Assembly (NCBI RefSeq): GCF_000004195.4
Contig: NC_030678.2
Span: 132,585,104 to 132,649,103 of the forward strand
Reading direction: 5' to 3'
DNA length: 64,000 bases
DNA from: Xenopus tropicalis
Lineage: Eukaryota > Chordata > Amphibia > Anura > Pipidae
The position numbers were made by a program, and so were the translations under genes. Numbering within the stretch: the stretch's first letter is position 1; each line of letters starts with the position of its first letter. Of the stretch, positions 1 to 12,142 are shown piece after piece. The notes under the pieces were generated by a model. The model worked only from the letters and a program-made list of their open reading frames with translations, did not search any database and was not told the origin of the DNA.

Positions 1-128
1 GTCCAGAATTGTCGCAGTTTTGTCTTGAAATCTCGAAAAAGTCACAACCTTTTTTGGTCGACTTTTAGTGCTAATCTAATTGGGAAAAAAAATCCGACCC
101 ACTTAGAGAGGTATGTTGATTTTTCTCC

Positions 129-535
129 TTAAAGGAAAAGGAAAGGTAAAAACTAAGTAAGCTTTATCAGAAAGGTCTATGTAAATATAGCCATAAGCAC
201 TCACAGAAAAGCTGCACTGAGTCCTCTATCAATAGAAACACAGGATTTCCTCTCTCTCTTCTCCTGCTCCCCCCTCCCATAAGGATTCATAACATTTACT
301 CCCCCCCACCCTTAGGAATGTATAATCTGAGCTACAACGGCTAGAGCTGTAGCAGGAAGCTATAAAGACCAAGCTAAAATGGCAGCTGCAATCGTAAGCA
401 AACAGAGAAAGCGTCTAGGGCTCTTAACTCAGGTATGATAAAGCTCTCTGCAGAATAAATATAGTGTTCTAGGTGGCTCTAATGTGGTGAATCTATTGGC
501 AGTAAAATGCCAAAATGAGTTTCCTTCTCCTTTAA
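129..535. mobile_element. T2-type MITE (family B, AGAAGGAAAGG ends), simple copy
   Basis: 407 bp from TTAAAGGAAAAGGAAAGG to TTTCCTTCTCCTTTAA with TTAA at both ends. It carries the family interior AAAACTAAGTAAGCTTTATC, CTATGTAAATATAGCC and GCACTCACAGAAAAGCTGC. It lacks the internal Harbinger-like insert found in the two other copies (23980-25762 and 60544-61753). Confidence 0.85.
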
Positions 536-1101
536 TAAAGACATTAAGACTGTCCCTTCTCAGCCTGAAAGTTTCAGCTCCTAATGCTAACGGCCCCCTG
601 CTGGACAAATATGGCAGCCCCCTCATAGAGGGACATGGGGGATCAGATAGGGAATGTAAAAGCTTGGACAAATACTTTTATGGCAAAATTATAAATAGCA
701 TGCAAAGGCAATGTTATGACAATGTTATAAAAAAGGTTTAATTTCTGGTGTCAGTATCACTTTAAGGCTCACGAGGAAGCCACTTAATGAACTGAATGGG
801 CATACACATTCAGATTTTAGTCGTGTTATGACAAATGTTTGCATATTAAATTAACATTTATAGCAATGAACTAAAACTAACATTCAGGTGTAAATTGTAC
901 ATCAGACAATGTTCTGGCCATTGTTAATTAATTAATTTAAACAACAAAAAAACACAAATATGAGCAAAATGAGCACACAAAACTTACTGGGAACAAATTT
1001 GATTGGATATTTTATAAATGCATAAAAAATATTTATACTTGGGGGAAAAAAATGATTACGGTACCTTCATTTGCACAAGAATACACATCAGTAAAGCTAG
1101 T
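536..1101. other. No recognised feature
   Basis: AT-rich unique-looking DNA between a T2-type element and a decayed T2 arm. Presumably vwa8 intron 4. Confidence 0.5.
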
Positions 1102-1236
1102 TATTATATTATATATTATCTATAGCAATCTTCCTGAAGCAACAGCACAACTTTTACCTCTACATGGCAACAGTACCTTGTTTTTTAATTACTTTAAAAC
1201 ACTTTTGGTGTTTTTTGGTGTTACTGTTCCTGATGA
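1102..1236. mobile_element. Decayed right arm of a T2-type MITE (family A)
   Basis: Contains the family A right-arm order: TTATATTATATATTATCTATAG, AACAGCACAACTTTTACC, CATGGCAACAGTACC and GGTGTTACTGTTCC, ending without the terminal TTAA. This is an old partial copy. Confidence 0.6.
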
Positions 1237-2038
1237 TGTGTTGTTTCTACAGTAAAAGGACAGACAGGAATATATTGAATAATTTTGGGTAGGCAGGGAT
1301 GCCTTCCTAATATTGCTAACTAAAACTCTAAGAATCTGAACATTTGTCCAGCCCTTACCTAGAGAACATCTAATTTTTTTCGCTTTAACTGAAGCAATCA
1401 CATCAAATACATGACTGTGTTCACAGAAGCCTCTATGTTGTATGCTGTTTAAGCTTACACTTTAACAGCATACAGGTTGAATAATCCAGTAATTTAATCC
1501 AACAAATCTTATACAATACATCAAAGCATTTAGCTAAAAGGTAATAATGACTTTCAACCCTTGAAGAACATGATTTCTTAGTTATTGCTTTAGCCCAAAC
1601 AGCCATTGATCTTCGGCAAAAAAACAGCTAGCTGTACTGTATTGTGACTAACAAAACTACTACTACATGGTGTAGATCAATTCTCAGTAATGTGAATTTA
1701 AAGTACCTTGTCTTTAAATGATTATCTTCTGCAAAGGTGCAAAGGTTAGTTAAACATTATCTATAGTGGTTACTGGTGTTCCATCTGCGATACAAGTGGA
1801 GGTGATCAAACTGTGATGGGTGCCACAGTTCATAAAAGCATTATTTGGAGTATGGCCTCACAAATGATCAATCATAAGATGTAGGAGCTAGATCTCTCAA
1901 TTAGGCAACATCACATTTAACTATCTCCAGTGTCCATAAAATGAACTAGTGTAGAGTGGTACTTTGTAATATATGTATAAATATTTATATTTATAAAATA
2001 CTACTTTTGAATGCAGCACTGCACAGCAGAACAATACC

Positions 2039-2562
2039 TTAAAGTGGACCTGTCACCCAGACATGAAAATCTGTATAATAAAAGTCCTGTTCAAATTAAA
2101 CATGAAACCCAAAGTCATTTTTATATTAACACATCCAAACCCATTATAAAGGCATTTAAAAATCACAGCTGTCAATCATATATTGCTTGCCACACCTCTA
2201 TGCCTTAGGCATAGAGGCAGGGCAGACAATAACTTTAGCTTTCCATTCAGCACTTCCTAGATGTCACTGCACATCTCACTTCTCCCCTCCTTCCTCCTCA
2301 TCTAACTGTGTAGCCAGTGCATGGGCATGGGCATCTGGTCCCCCATTCTGGCACATAAACAAGATTTTGGCATGATACAAAGCTTGCCTTAATAACAGTG
2401 TCCACAAAATGGTGCCTGCCTGCTTGCTTTGATTGAGTAATTCCAAGACAGAAGGAAACAAGATTTATATTATTTATATAGAGTAAGTAAAGTTTATTTT
2501 GCTCAACTAACAATATAGAAAATAATTTGGAGTTATTTCTTAGGGTGACAGGTCCGCTTTAA
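2039..2562. mobile_element. T2-type MITE (family C, GGACCTGTCACCC ends)
   Basis: 524 bp flanked by TTAA, with ends TTAAAGTGGACCTGTCACCC and GGGTGACAGGTCCGCTTTAA. Interior shared, in opposite orientation, with 58799-59249: TCAATCATATATTGC, GGCATAGAGG and TTTACTTACTC-type words. Confidence 0.88.
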
Positions 2563-2571
2563 TAGAGAATA

Positions 2572-2690
2572 AGGAGGGATCCATACAATAATAAACAAAG
2601 TACAGTTACATTGAAGATGAAGTGCTAAGTGTTAAGGAGACAAGTAAAAGTAGACCCTGCCTCATTGAGTTTACAATCTAAATGTTATCT
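2572..2690. repeat. LINE 3'-end-like fragment
   Basis: GACCCTGCCTCATTGAGTTT followed by ACAATCTA is a motif typical of frog L2/CR1 3' UTRs. Comparable fragments occur at about 18240-18325 (CCCTGCCCCATGAGCTTACA) and 19621-19678 (GACCTGCCCCAAAGAGATCT). Each is too short to classify further. Confidence 0.45.
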
Positions 2691-3434
2691 TACACTAAGA
2701 TAAACAATGGGATTTAGATAGGATCTGATAGCAAGAATCACAGGAATAAAACATGATAAAACCAGTGATTTTTTATGTTGAATAAAAGTGTATATAAAAG
2801 CTTAAAAATGTAAGTAGCTCCCATAACAACCTAATTAAACATAGCAGTTTATTCAGACATGAATATGAAATGTTATATTGGAGGGTTGGATTGCTTGAAG
2901 TTTGTGAATGTGATAGGTGGCTAGATAGCTAGTTATATAGATAGCCAGACAGAATTACAGTAGCTACATATAGATATATAGTGGCAAAATCTAAGCTTCC
3001 AAGAGTGAAATTGTTACCAAGTTTTCTGCAATATTTATGAAGCACACATGAAGTTTAAAAATAAATCGCAATGTAGCAGTTGCTAGTAGCAACAGTCAGT
3101 CTGCTGAGAAATGTTGGAGGGAAAAAAAACAAGAATTATGAAAAACCAAATTGTATCACTAAAAAAAGCCTGTGGTCAGTTTCTTTAATTTCATATTTAC
3201 ATTGAGGTTGTCCTGTTATGAATTTTACTATGTATTCATTTTTAGTGTTTTGCTGAATAAAGTATTTTAAAATTGCCTATGAGCTATCAGTTAGTTAAAC
3301 ATTTCAACATACGTTTAGTCTGACTGAAGGGATAAAGAGATTTAGCAATAATCTTTTATATTCCATTACAGTATAAAGTATATAAGCATCAATGAAAACT
3401 GATTTGAAGGAGGCATTCACCCCTTATCCATTTA

Positions 3435-3680
3435 GGGCTGTGACAGATGGAGACAAATCTCCCTGATATGCCATATCACCGGCTAGAATGTAAATTGCTG
3501 GTGGGATGGCAAAATCGCCACAGTTGCCTTGAGAGGAAACTTCGGCAATTTCGGCAACGCGTATGCCATCCCACCGGCGATTTACATTCTAGCCGGTGGG
3601 ATGGCATATCAGGGAGATTAGTCACCCGTGACAAGGAAGATTTGTTGCGCGGCGACTTTTCTCACCATCTGTCACAGCCC
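3435..3680. mobile_element. Harbinger-like hairpin (GGGCTNTGRCAC family)
   Basis: 246 bp flanked by TTA (3432-3434, 3681-3683), with ends GGGCTGTGACAGATGG and CCATCTGTCACAGCCC. A second, inner inverted repeat, GATGGCATA/TATGCCATC with AATCGCC words, lets it fold on itself. It lies just left of vwa8 exon 4. Confidence 0.9.
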
Positions 3681-3683
3681 TTA

Positions 3684-4480
3684 GGGATTAAGTTAAACTT
3701 TATTTTGTTTCAGTACTCAATACAGAGATGTGTTTGTGTGTATGTATTCTATGTATTGTAAATAATGTACCCCTTTTGTAAAATATAAGGATATTTTCAG
3801 TCACCAAGGAGCTTCATGACCATATAAAAGCACAATGACCTTCCTATTCCCCCAGCTGCTGGCCCTGATCACCATAGATTCCTGGATTGTGTTTCTTCCT
3901 GTATTTGATCTTCCTTGATCTCTACCTTTCCCAGTCACTAATCTCTAGTACTTTTATTCACTTCTGCATCTCTTCTAGAGCTTCCCGACCCTAAAACTCC
4001 TCATCATAATTTCATGTTTCCAACCCAATCCTGGTGACATCTATGTATAAGGGAGCTCAACCTGAATGCAAAACTTTGCTACAATAGATGAAGCAAATTG
4101 AAAGAAAAAAATATCAAAAATGACTGAATATCTGCAAAAGACAATAGATCCCGGTTGAGGTGAATTAGGTGTTATGTAAAATGAGACACATAAGGTGTTT
4201 TGAAAAGTATACAAAGGTTATAATCATTCAAACAAAATACAATTTATAATTTTAGCACTTTGATTTTTTATATATTTGACTCATTGGTGTGGAACTCTAA
4301 TTATAGTTTGGTAACGACCTTCTCTCTAGAAGAAAACTAATTGTTACTATAAATCTGAGTCAAATATATTGAGTCAATATACCATAATCCAATTTACACC
4401 TGCACCTCTGCTTCATCAGTGAATAAATTAGGCAATGGATTTGAGAGAAGTGTGATCAATATGACGTGATAGCAACTTGC
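3684..4480. other. vwa8 intron 4 (part), nothing else recognised
   Basis: A weak inverted pair lies at about 4255-4385 (TATTTGACTCATTGGTGTGG and GAGTCAAATATATTGAGTC). Otherwise AT-rich without recognisable repeats. Confidence 0.5.
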
Positions 4481-4591
4481 CTGATCAATGTAAAAAGCTG
4501 TTCCTGCTCGTATTTCTCTCCTCTGTTTTAAATCAGACTCAGTTGTGTCTCGGGAAAGAGCAATGTATTCCACCTCACGCTTAGTCAGCTC
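4481..4591 (-). CDS. vwa8: vwa8 coding exon 4 with a GC splice donor
   Basis: 111-bp exon of 37 codons, phase 0 at both ends. Acceptor CTCATTTCAG precedes 4591. It reads ELTKREVEYIALSRDTTESD, then LKQRREIRAGTAFYIDQ, the strand and helix region following the P-loop in the first AAA+ module of VWA8. The exon ends ATCAG followed by GCAAGT, a GC-AG type donor: GC at 4480-4479 replaces GT while the other donor positions match U1 well. The next exon, expected to encode a CAVRAATEGRTL-like stretch, is not found in 1-4480, so it lies left of the window. Confidence 0.93.
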
Positions 4592-5124
4592 CTGAAATGA
4601 GTAATAAAGAGTTTTCTGGGTGCAAAACTAAGCAGCAAACTGAGGATTTGTAAACTACCCATTGTTTCAGGCACAAATACAACTTCATTTTTTAAAATGT
4701 ATTTATACCTTATGTGAACCCTTTATTCAGTAATCAATGCCTCCTTTGCCACCAACATCTAGTGAAAAACATTTAACGTCAGCATTTAAGTCTTTTACCA
4801 TAATTCAAAGTGTAAAAGAAACATTGTTTAGGATGAAGACAAACTTCCAGATCTGCTCATAAATGATTTGCCTGACAATGTATTTAAGATGCTCCTTCTT
4901 AAAATGTTCCATGGGATTCCAGCACCATCCAGCATTGGAGCTCCCAGAAATAAACCAGAAAATTATTGATGGATACAATAATGACAGGTTATAAACATCT
5001 TACTGGAGAATAACAGCGCCAATTTATGTTGCTTCCATGCCTTCCTCTCTGAGTTGAGTTGGTTTAAAAAAAGTACATGTCCTCACATAAGCCACAGAAA
5101 GATAGCTACAAAACCTCAATAGAG

Positions 5125-5422
5125 CAGAGATCCCCAACTTTTCTCCAATTTTTTACTTGTTAGCCACATTCAGATGTAAAAAAGTGTTGAGGAGCCAGAC
5201 AAGCATGAAAAATGTTTTTGGGGATACCAAATAAGGACTGTGATTGGCTATTTGATAGCCCCATGTGGACTGGAGAAGGATCTGCTTGCAGTAAAACTGT
5301 GTCTCTGTGCTTGCCTCCAAGCCTGCAATTTAAAAATGGCACCTACTTTCAGGCAACTGGGAGCAACATTAAAGGGGTAGTGAGCAACATGTTGCTCATG
5401 AGCCACTGGTTGGGAATCACTG
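5125..5422. mobile_element. hAT-type miniature element in vwa8 intron 3
   Basis: 298 bp with imperfect inverted ends (CAGAGATCCCCAACTTTT and GGTTGGGAATCACTG) and a perfect 8-bp target duplication CAATAGAG at 5117-5124 and 5423-5430. The size and the 8-bp duplication place it with hAT elements. It contains no transposase. Confidence 0.85.
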
Positions 5423-6099
5423 CAATAGAGAATGGTTTCTTTGATTGAACAAACATATGAGAGTGAACTACTTTTGCCCACAATAGGGAGCAGGTGGTTA
5501 TCTAATACCAGCCATTTTAAGTATCTGGTACATTTCTCACATGCATGTACTCTGAATTAGTCTTTGCACTGGATCTCTACTGCACTAAAATGGCATTATG
5601 TTAAATAATACCAAGAGCTATACAGGGATCCAAAGATGTTAATCTACTGCAACTGCACAAGTGCACATCTATATTTGCATCTATAACACGGGAAAATGTA
5701 GAGGAATATATTTTATAAGAATGCACACTGTCAGATAGGATAAAATATTTAAATTTAATGTTACTTAAATGTGGTTGTTCACCTGTTAATGCCTTGTAAA
5801 GCACTACATACATCTGTTGTGCTATATAAAAAAATGTATACATACATTCTGAACACTATTGTCAGTTCAGTTGATTGCAGCAGAAATACTTTTTTTAAAT
5901 TCTCTCTTTTTTAATTTTTGATAATTTTTCTAATAAAATATTCTCCCTCAAGCAGCTCTGGGAGGGGGTCATGAACTCTGTAGAGTGTTCTAATTAGTTG
6001 AAACATATCTTACCTTTGGCCCTGCTGAGCATAATCCCTTTGTTTCATTAACAATAACTGATAGAAGAATTGCTAACATTCTACAGATGGTAATAAATG

Positions 6100-6303
6100 T
6101 AGCAAGTTGTAACAGTTCACAGTCTGCAACAGGATTAGTGCAATGCCAGACTCAAAAAAACAGAGAAAGTAATGGTAAAGCTTAAACTTTAAAATTATAA
6201 AAATGGTTAAAAACAAAAATTAGATAGCAAATGAAAAAAGTATTTATTTCTAGTGTACTATCTAAACTAAAAATAGTGTTTAGAAGGTGAGCAACCCCTT
6301 TAA
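6100..6303. mobile_element. Right-end fragment of a T2-type MITE (family D-like)
   Basis: Ends GAAGGTGAGCAACCCCTTTAA with upstream AAAATTAGATAGC-like A-rich sequence, similar to the right arm of T2 elements. The left end is not identified. It lies in vwa8 intron 3. Confidence 0.45.
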
Positions 6304-6561
6304 CGCCATAAAGGATGATAACTTTTTTCTTCATTTCTAAACATTTATATGAAAACTTGATGGACTATATTAATTTTTAATTTAGTATTTAATTGCTTAT
6401 ATTGTGTCGATAATTTTACACACTTTCACTGTCAAAGAATGGGTAAAAATAGGCAAAGCATATATCCATTTAGTGAAGAAATAATAACAAAATCTATCAG
6501 TCATTCTGTTTATGACATTTAATCATTAATTAAATTATAAAGTAAAGGAGACTCTGCTTAC

Positions 6562-6692
6562 CAAATATTGCATGGCAATGGACCTTCTCAGTGGCCCAGG
6601 AGGACCAATGAGAAAAATATCTTGTCCCAGGAGGTCTTTTTGCATGATCCATCTTAGATGTTGCACATTAGCGTGGCTTAAGGGATCAGGAA
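6562..6692 (-). CDS. vwa8: vwa8 coding exon 3: start of first AAA+ module
   Basis: 131-bp exon. Acceptor TTTTGCTTATAG lies before 6692 and donor TTTG|GTAAGC after 6562. It encodes PDPLSHANVQHLRWIMQKDL, then LGQDIFLIGPPGPLRRSIAM and QYL. This is the most conserved part of VWA8 in the window. GPPGPLRRS sits where a Walker A loop is expected but lacks the canonical GKS/T, a degenerate P-loop that I recall from other VWA8 proteins, so this is probably not a local mutation. The exon starts with two bases completing Ile from exon 2 and ends in phase 0. The downstream intron (4592-6561) is 1,970 bp and contains a hAT miniature element. Confidence 0.95.
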
Positions 6693-7314
6693 CTATAAGC
6701 AAAATCAGTGAAATTTTTAAATACATTCATCAAATAAATACAGATACAAAGGGTCAAATTTATAGCGAGTTTTAGAGTAAAAACTGAATTTCATTTTCAA
6801 TCACAGATAAATCACAATACATGGAAGCATTCTGATTTTAGTGGTATTAGAGGTTTTTGAAACCATGAATAAACTAATTTCCACTAAAACCACAAACATC
6901 TAGTGGTTATTAAAAGATCCAAATATAAAGCACAAATGAATTAAAATTTGGAACAAAAACAAAAAGAACACAAAAACCTAAAATTTTTCATTTCCGTAAG
7001 AATTTTTGTGTGCTTAAAAATGAGAAAAGAAAAACGAAAACCTTTAAAACCACGAATTAAATAAAGACTGTTATAATTTGCCTAGGACAGCTCCCAATGA
7101 CTTTTATATTACCTTGACAGCTGTTAGATTGCATGTTAGATTGTATATTTCTGGTATTTGTGGTTTTGACGCATAATAAATTGTAAAACAAAATGTATTT
7201 TTTTTTTCTTTTACACAAAAAATTGTGTTTTAGCACAAAAAAACTAAATCACAGGGGGCAAAAATACCACTATAAGTAAATCTGTCCCTAGTAACTGCTA
7301 TTGTCTCAGGGGAC

Positions 7315-7727
7315 TTAAAGGAACAGTAACGCCAAAAAATGAAAGTGTATAAAAGTAACTAAAATATCATGTGCTGCTGCCCTGCACTGGTAAAAGTTGT
7401 GTGTTTACTTCAGAATTTATATAAATAAGCTGCTATGTAGCCATTGAGGCAGCCATTCAAAGGAGAAAAGGCACAGGCACATAGCAGATAACAGATAAAA
7501 CACTATTGTATTATACAGAACTTATCAGTTATCTGCTATGTAACCTGTGCCTTTTCTCCTTTTTTCCAGCTTGAATGGCTTCCCCCATGGCTACACAGCA
7601 GCTTATTATATAAATTATAGTAGAGTTACTGTAGCAAACACACCAGTTTTACCAGTGCAAGGCAACAGAGTATTATATTTTTATTACTTTAAAGCTCTTT
7701 CATTTTTTAGTGTTACTGTTCCTTTAA
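7315..7727. mobile_element. T2-type MITE (family A), in vwa8 intron 2
   Basis: 413 bp including both TTAA copies. It begins TTAAAGGAACAGTAACGCC and ends GTTACTGTTCCTTTAA. The two halves are inverted repeats of about 180-200 bp meeting near GATAACAGATAAAACACT. TTAA duplication with TTAAAGGRR ends is the signature of Xenopus T2 elements. Other copies are at 13250, 15364 (half) and 21582. Confidence 0.92.
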
Positions 7728-9494
7728 CAGTAATCATACCATGCAATGCTGGTAGAAGACATCCATTATAAAAGCTGATGTGCTCTGTAAGGTATACAAG
7801 TGTAAGGAATAAGAATATTTTGTGAAAGAGTATGGAGTCATATGAGCATCAGTCCCTTGCCACTGACAAAAATTATGGTGTGTGGGAGTGCATTGCTTAC
7901 AATAAATAATCTTTGTGGTCACAGAAAGTGCTTGCTATGATATGTATGCTTTATTACTAAAGCTTTAAAAATTCCCTATATTAGAATATTACCTCTACAA
8001 GTTGGGCTTGTTAAAAAAAATACAACTTTTTTTTGCGTTCTGAGAATTGTTGTTCACAATAGCTGAGGGGCTGGTTGCTTAAGACCCATGATATAAAACC
8101 GTTTAATCTGTAATACATATTTTTAGGATGTTGACATATAGCACTAGTTAAAAATTGATATCAATAGAGTGCAGAAATGTAGATGTTTGCACAGTTGCAG
8201 AAATGGCTCATAACACACAACTCATTACTACCCTATGGCATTATGTAGTCTAATCCTTATGACCTAGAAACAAAGCCCATGTGGCTTAAGCAAACCAATT
8301 GCCACTTCCTTTATAAATTTAGATGCAATGTTTTGACTAACATTGCTTAATGTCTTTTAGCAAATGGAACAATAACAATAGAATAATAAAGGCAGTCTAA
8401 TATATGTATGCTGTTAGTAGTAAAAAGATAAGGGTTCAAATCAAAAAATTTTTTAATATAGAACAATAAGCAGAATAGAGCTGAAAAACAAAGAAATACA
8501 TGTGATCGTATTCTTAGGATTATTTTAGCAATAAAGGTGATGTTTATTATATGTGATAATTGCAGTAAGTATGACACAAGCAGGCAACCAATGGATTTGT
8601 TTCTATTTAAGGCACAGTTCAAACTTTCAATACTATCTAACTTTATTCTGTTACGTAGATACAATGTACATTAAATTGCCCTACAATAAAATAATTTCAT
8701 TCTTATTAGTTTTTTCTTTTAAATAAGGCTTTAAAATACAGCACAAAAAACTGCTCTCAGCACCCCAGACAATCCCACAGATGTACCTGTTGAATATGAT
8801 TTATACACAGGCATCACCTGTAGGGGCACTGTTTATGAATCAGTTAAACATTACATACTATTAAAAAAGATTTATAAATCACAAAATGTAAAATTTTAGA
8901 ATCCAGTATTTTAGCCCTATGCAATATAACATTTTTAAATGGATCCCATTAATTTTTTTTGACAAAACATTAAAAGACATAAGAAAATCTTAACTTGCAC
9001 TTCACAATTTCATTCTCAAAACTGATCCCTTTAGGAAATTTTACTAAAAAAAATGTTGCTAATTTTGAAGTGCAGGGAAATAGTGCTTATAACTGTGTGG
9101 CAACCATAATTCCTGCAACTAGTCCAAATTTCCTGACACTATCTTTCATCATCTGTGACGCTCTGCATCCAGGGACAATGAGGTCATGGTGGAACCACAC
9201 CTGCAGTCAAATGCCCTGAAGATACAGTATGTCTGCTCTATTAGGCTACAGGTTAAATTTCATCAATGTCTGAGGAAGTGGTGTGCTGGCATATAGCAAG
9301 ATAAAACCCTGCTCATTTTTAATGAAAAAAAGAATTCTAAAGATCATTTTTACACCTTGTTGGGGTTTTGGTTTGTCAAGCTCACAAACCCTCACTATCT
9401 TGTGTTACTGAAGCACTTACCAAACTTACCACTTATCTAACACTCATACTGGCAAGCTTATCACTCATGGAGACCCACGCTAAAGTTTGAAGCC
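7728..9494. other. vwa8 intron 2 interior, nothing recognised
   Basis: AT-rich intronic DNA. Short open frames here lack exon boundaries or family resemblance. Confidence 0.5.
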
Positions 9495-9646
9495 TTAAAG
9501 GGGTACTAAACCCTAGTGCCCTGCACTGCTCAACCAAACTTTACTCAGCTGTTACTGGACTACAAATCCCAGAATAATTTAACATATAATAAGGTTATGG
9601 CATGCTGGGAGCTGTAGTCCAGAAATATCAGGGTGTGTATTCTTAA
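9495..9646. mobile_element. T2-like fragment with paired ACTACAANTCCCAG motifs
   Basis: Starts TTAAAGGGGTACTAAACCC; another TTAAAGGAATACTGCAC begins at 9643 without a matching right end. Inside, ACTACAAATCCCAGAATA (9559-9576) and its inverted counterpart CATGCTGGGAGCTGTAGT (9601-9618) both resemble the ZNF143/Staf recognition sequence. Confidence 0.5.
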
Positions 9647-9669
9647 AGGAATACTGCACAATAAAACTT

Positions 9670-10079
9670 TTTCTAAACGAACGTGTAAGAACGCTCAGAG
9701 CATTTTTTCTGCGACAATTTCGTACCTTGCGACAAAATTTGTGCGACAAAATCGTATTGTCACGCCGAGTATGAAAGTTTCGGATTCATTCAAGTTTCGT
9801 TATCGTGACTTTCCTTGGGCCAGGTTGGAGCCATTGATTCCTATGGGAGGCTTCCAAAATCGTGCACAGAAGGATCAAAGTTGGAAATGTTTTCCCGCTG
9901 TTTACAATCGTTCGGTACGAAAATTTTGTGACTTTTGGAGCGCCAATACGATATTATCGTGACTATTGCGATTTTTTCGTAAGCATTTACGTGATATTTG
10001 CGATCATCATACATTATAGTATCCAATTCGAATTTTACCCATTTCGGGATTCAAACATGTGATTTGATGAATGTGCCCC
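9670..10079. mobile_element. Partial Harbinger-like palindrome (GGGGCACATTT family)
   Basis: Right arm and middle module of the family in reverse orientation: TTTCGGATTCATTCAAG, CTTGGGCCAGGTTGGAGCC, TATGGGAGGCTTCCAAAATC, and the terminus GATGAATGTGCCCC at 10079. The left terminus is missing. Confidence 0.7.
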
Positions 10080-10598
10080 TAAATGTAAGATAACAGCAAG
10101 ATTCCCAACATAGCGCAGGGAATCTGTGTTTTATTTGGTCACTTCTATTGCACCTATAATGAGGTATTTAATCAGTAGAATTCTCATTGGTGAATTTTAT
10201 ATCTAATATAATATAATTATGTTTTTTGATAACTTCTACAGCAAAACAGTGGGACAGCATCATGGCTGGGCTTACAAGCCCTTCAAACTAGAGTTACCCA
10301 TCCATCCTTCTCACGTGTGATTGAAGAGAAATTATATCTCCATCCCAGGAAGTCACCTAATGGAACTCCCAACCCACTCCAAAGACATTGTGTACACCCC
10401 AATGATCCAACACAATCAGTTAAATTCAACCCAAGGTAGTATTATAAAAAAAAATAGCAGTGCATGTGTTTTTGGTGATACAATAATATTCTTGTAAAGA
10501 TTATATGGAGATATGGGAAGCAACATATGTGGCCCTATTTAGCTCTACGCACTTAAATGGCAATTGCTTACAGTCCGCGATCCCATTTGACTATGTAT

Positions 10599-12104
10599 CA
10601 TAGGCGGATTTTCATTAAGGCTAGGGGAGGCTAAGCCTCCCCAAACCTGCTTGGCACATTAAAAAACAAAAAAAAAAAAACCGCTCACTCCGTTTCTGCA
10701 CTGTCCTGGAAATCTGTTCCTGCAAGCCCGTTCTGCTGTGCTCTGATCGGATCTTTCTTCTTGTGGATTTTCCAATCAGAGCACAGCTTTCTTGACAGAA
10801 CGTAAAATTGACCAATCAAAGCACAGATGCAGACAGGGCTCGGGGGATATTACAAACTGAAGGCAGTGCAGAAATGAAGACTGAAAAGAAGAATCTACAG
10901 ACTGTAAACTTTACCTGAGAACTAACTCTCATCTTTTGCTGCAGATTTCATCCCATTCCCACAGGTACTATACAGTTCTAAAGGCTGAATCACTAGCTGA
11001 CATTAAATTGTTTTTTGCCTGACCTGACATCTATAATAATTTATAATCTATCACCTGTCCTAACAGATGGAGGGTAAGTTAACTCTTTCCACCTGAAAAA
11101 GTTCATTGTGCTTTTATATATTTGTTGTTGTTGTTTTTTGCACTTACTATTTTTTTTTTGTCATTGTTGTGTTCATTTCTAGTTAGTTACAGTGGGGCCA
11201 ATGTTGTGTATCCGTGCCAGTGTAATAGTGCCAGGGCCTGAATATCTGCCAACAGTACCTACTGCTTCTCACTGTATATAATGTGCTGGTTTTGTAAATA
11301 CAGACTGTGTCTTACTGTATATAATGTGCCTGGGGTGTCAGTACTCACTGCCTTTCTTGCTATAAAACTAACGTAAACACATCCAAAGGGGTGGTTCACT
11401 TTTAAGTTAACTTTTAGTATGTTATAAAATGGCCTATTCCTAGCAACTTTGCAATTGGTCTTCCTGATTAATTTTTTTGAATAATTTGCCTTTCTCTTCT
11501 GCCTCTTTCCAGATTTCAAATGGGGGCCAAAAATCATTGCTCTGCGAGGCTACAATTTTAATATTATTATAATTTTTTATTACTTATTTTTCCATGCAGG
11601 CCCCTTAACTATTCATATTCCCATCTCTTGTTTAAACCACTACCAGGTTGCTAGAGTAAATAAGACCCTAGCAACCAGATAGCTGCTAAATTACCAAATA
11701 AAGAGCTGCTGAACAAAAAGCTAAATAACTGAAAAACCATTAAAAATAAAAGAGGACCAATTGTAAATTGTCTCAGAATATCAGTCTACATTATATTAAA
11801 AGTGAATTTAAAGGTGAACTACCCCTTTAAGCTAACTGATCGCAAACACAAATGTTTGCAGATCCCCTCACAGAAGTGCACATATGAATACTTTTACATC
11901 CTAAGCATTTTAGGGTAAAAAAAAACTGCACCTGCACTTTTGTACAGAATCCTTGGAAGTAAGTGGGAATGGCAAGAGGTAGTTGGGAGGTTAATTTTTT
12001 ATACCAGCAGCGAATCCACTAAGTCTCACATTAGCTTTAGGTCAGTCTGTGTATGGCCCATCTTTAGCCTCCCCAAACAAAAAAGTCACCCTCTGCCTAT
12101 GCTT
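10599..12104. mobile_element. Possible hAT-like element holding a nested T2-type element
   Basis: CATAGGCGGATTTTC at the left and CCCTCTGCCTATG at the right look like decayed inverted ends. Both ends are followed inward by a GCCTCCCCAAA motif (about 10636 and 12068). The flanking 8 bases match only partly. The interval encloses a T2-type element at 11383-11830. A G+C-richer block at 10730-10860 has repeated GAGCACAG motifs. The boundaries are uncertain. Confidence 0.35.
11383..11830. mobile_element. T2-type MITE (family D, GGGGTGGTTCACC ends) in vwa8 intron 2
   Basis: Left end AAAGGGGTGGTTCACTTTTA with its TTAA mutated to CCAA; right end AAAGGTGAACTACCCCTTTAA with an intact TTAA (split here for length: AAAGGTGAACTACC, CCTTTAA). 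Contains GTATGTTATAAAATGGCC and CTAGCAACTTTGCAATTGG, typical of a very common Xenopus repeat. Fragments of the same family lie near 6100-6303 and 57000-57110. Confidence 0.85.
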
Positions 12105-12142
12105 CTTATGATAGGAAATGAAATGCAAATAATAGGCTATAA

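Noticed and set aside
1..110. Possible element end at the left edge (TCGAAAAAGTCACAACC words)
   Set aside because: Word usage resembles the GGGGCACATTT palindromes, but too little is inside the window to call a boundary or family.
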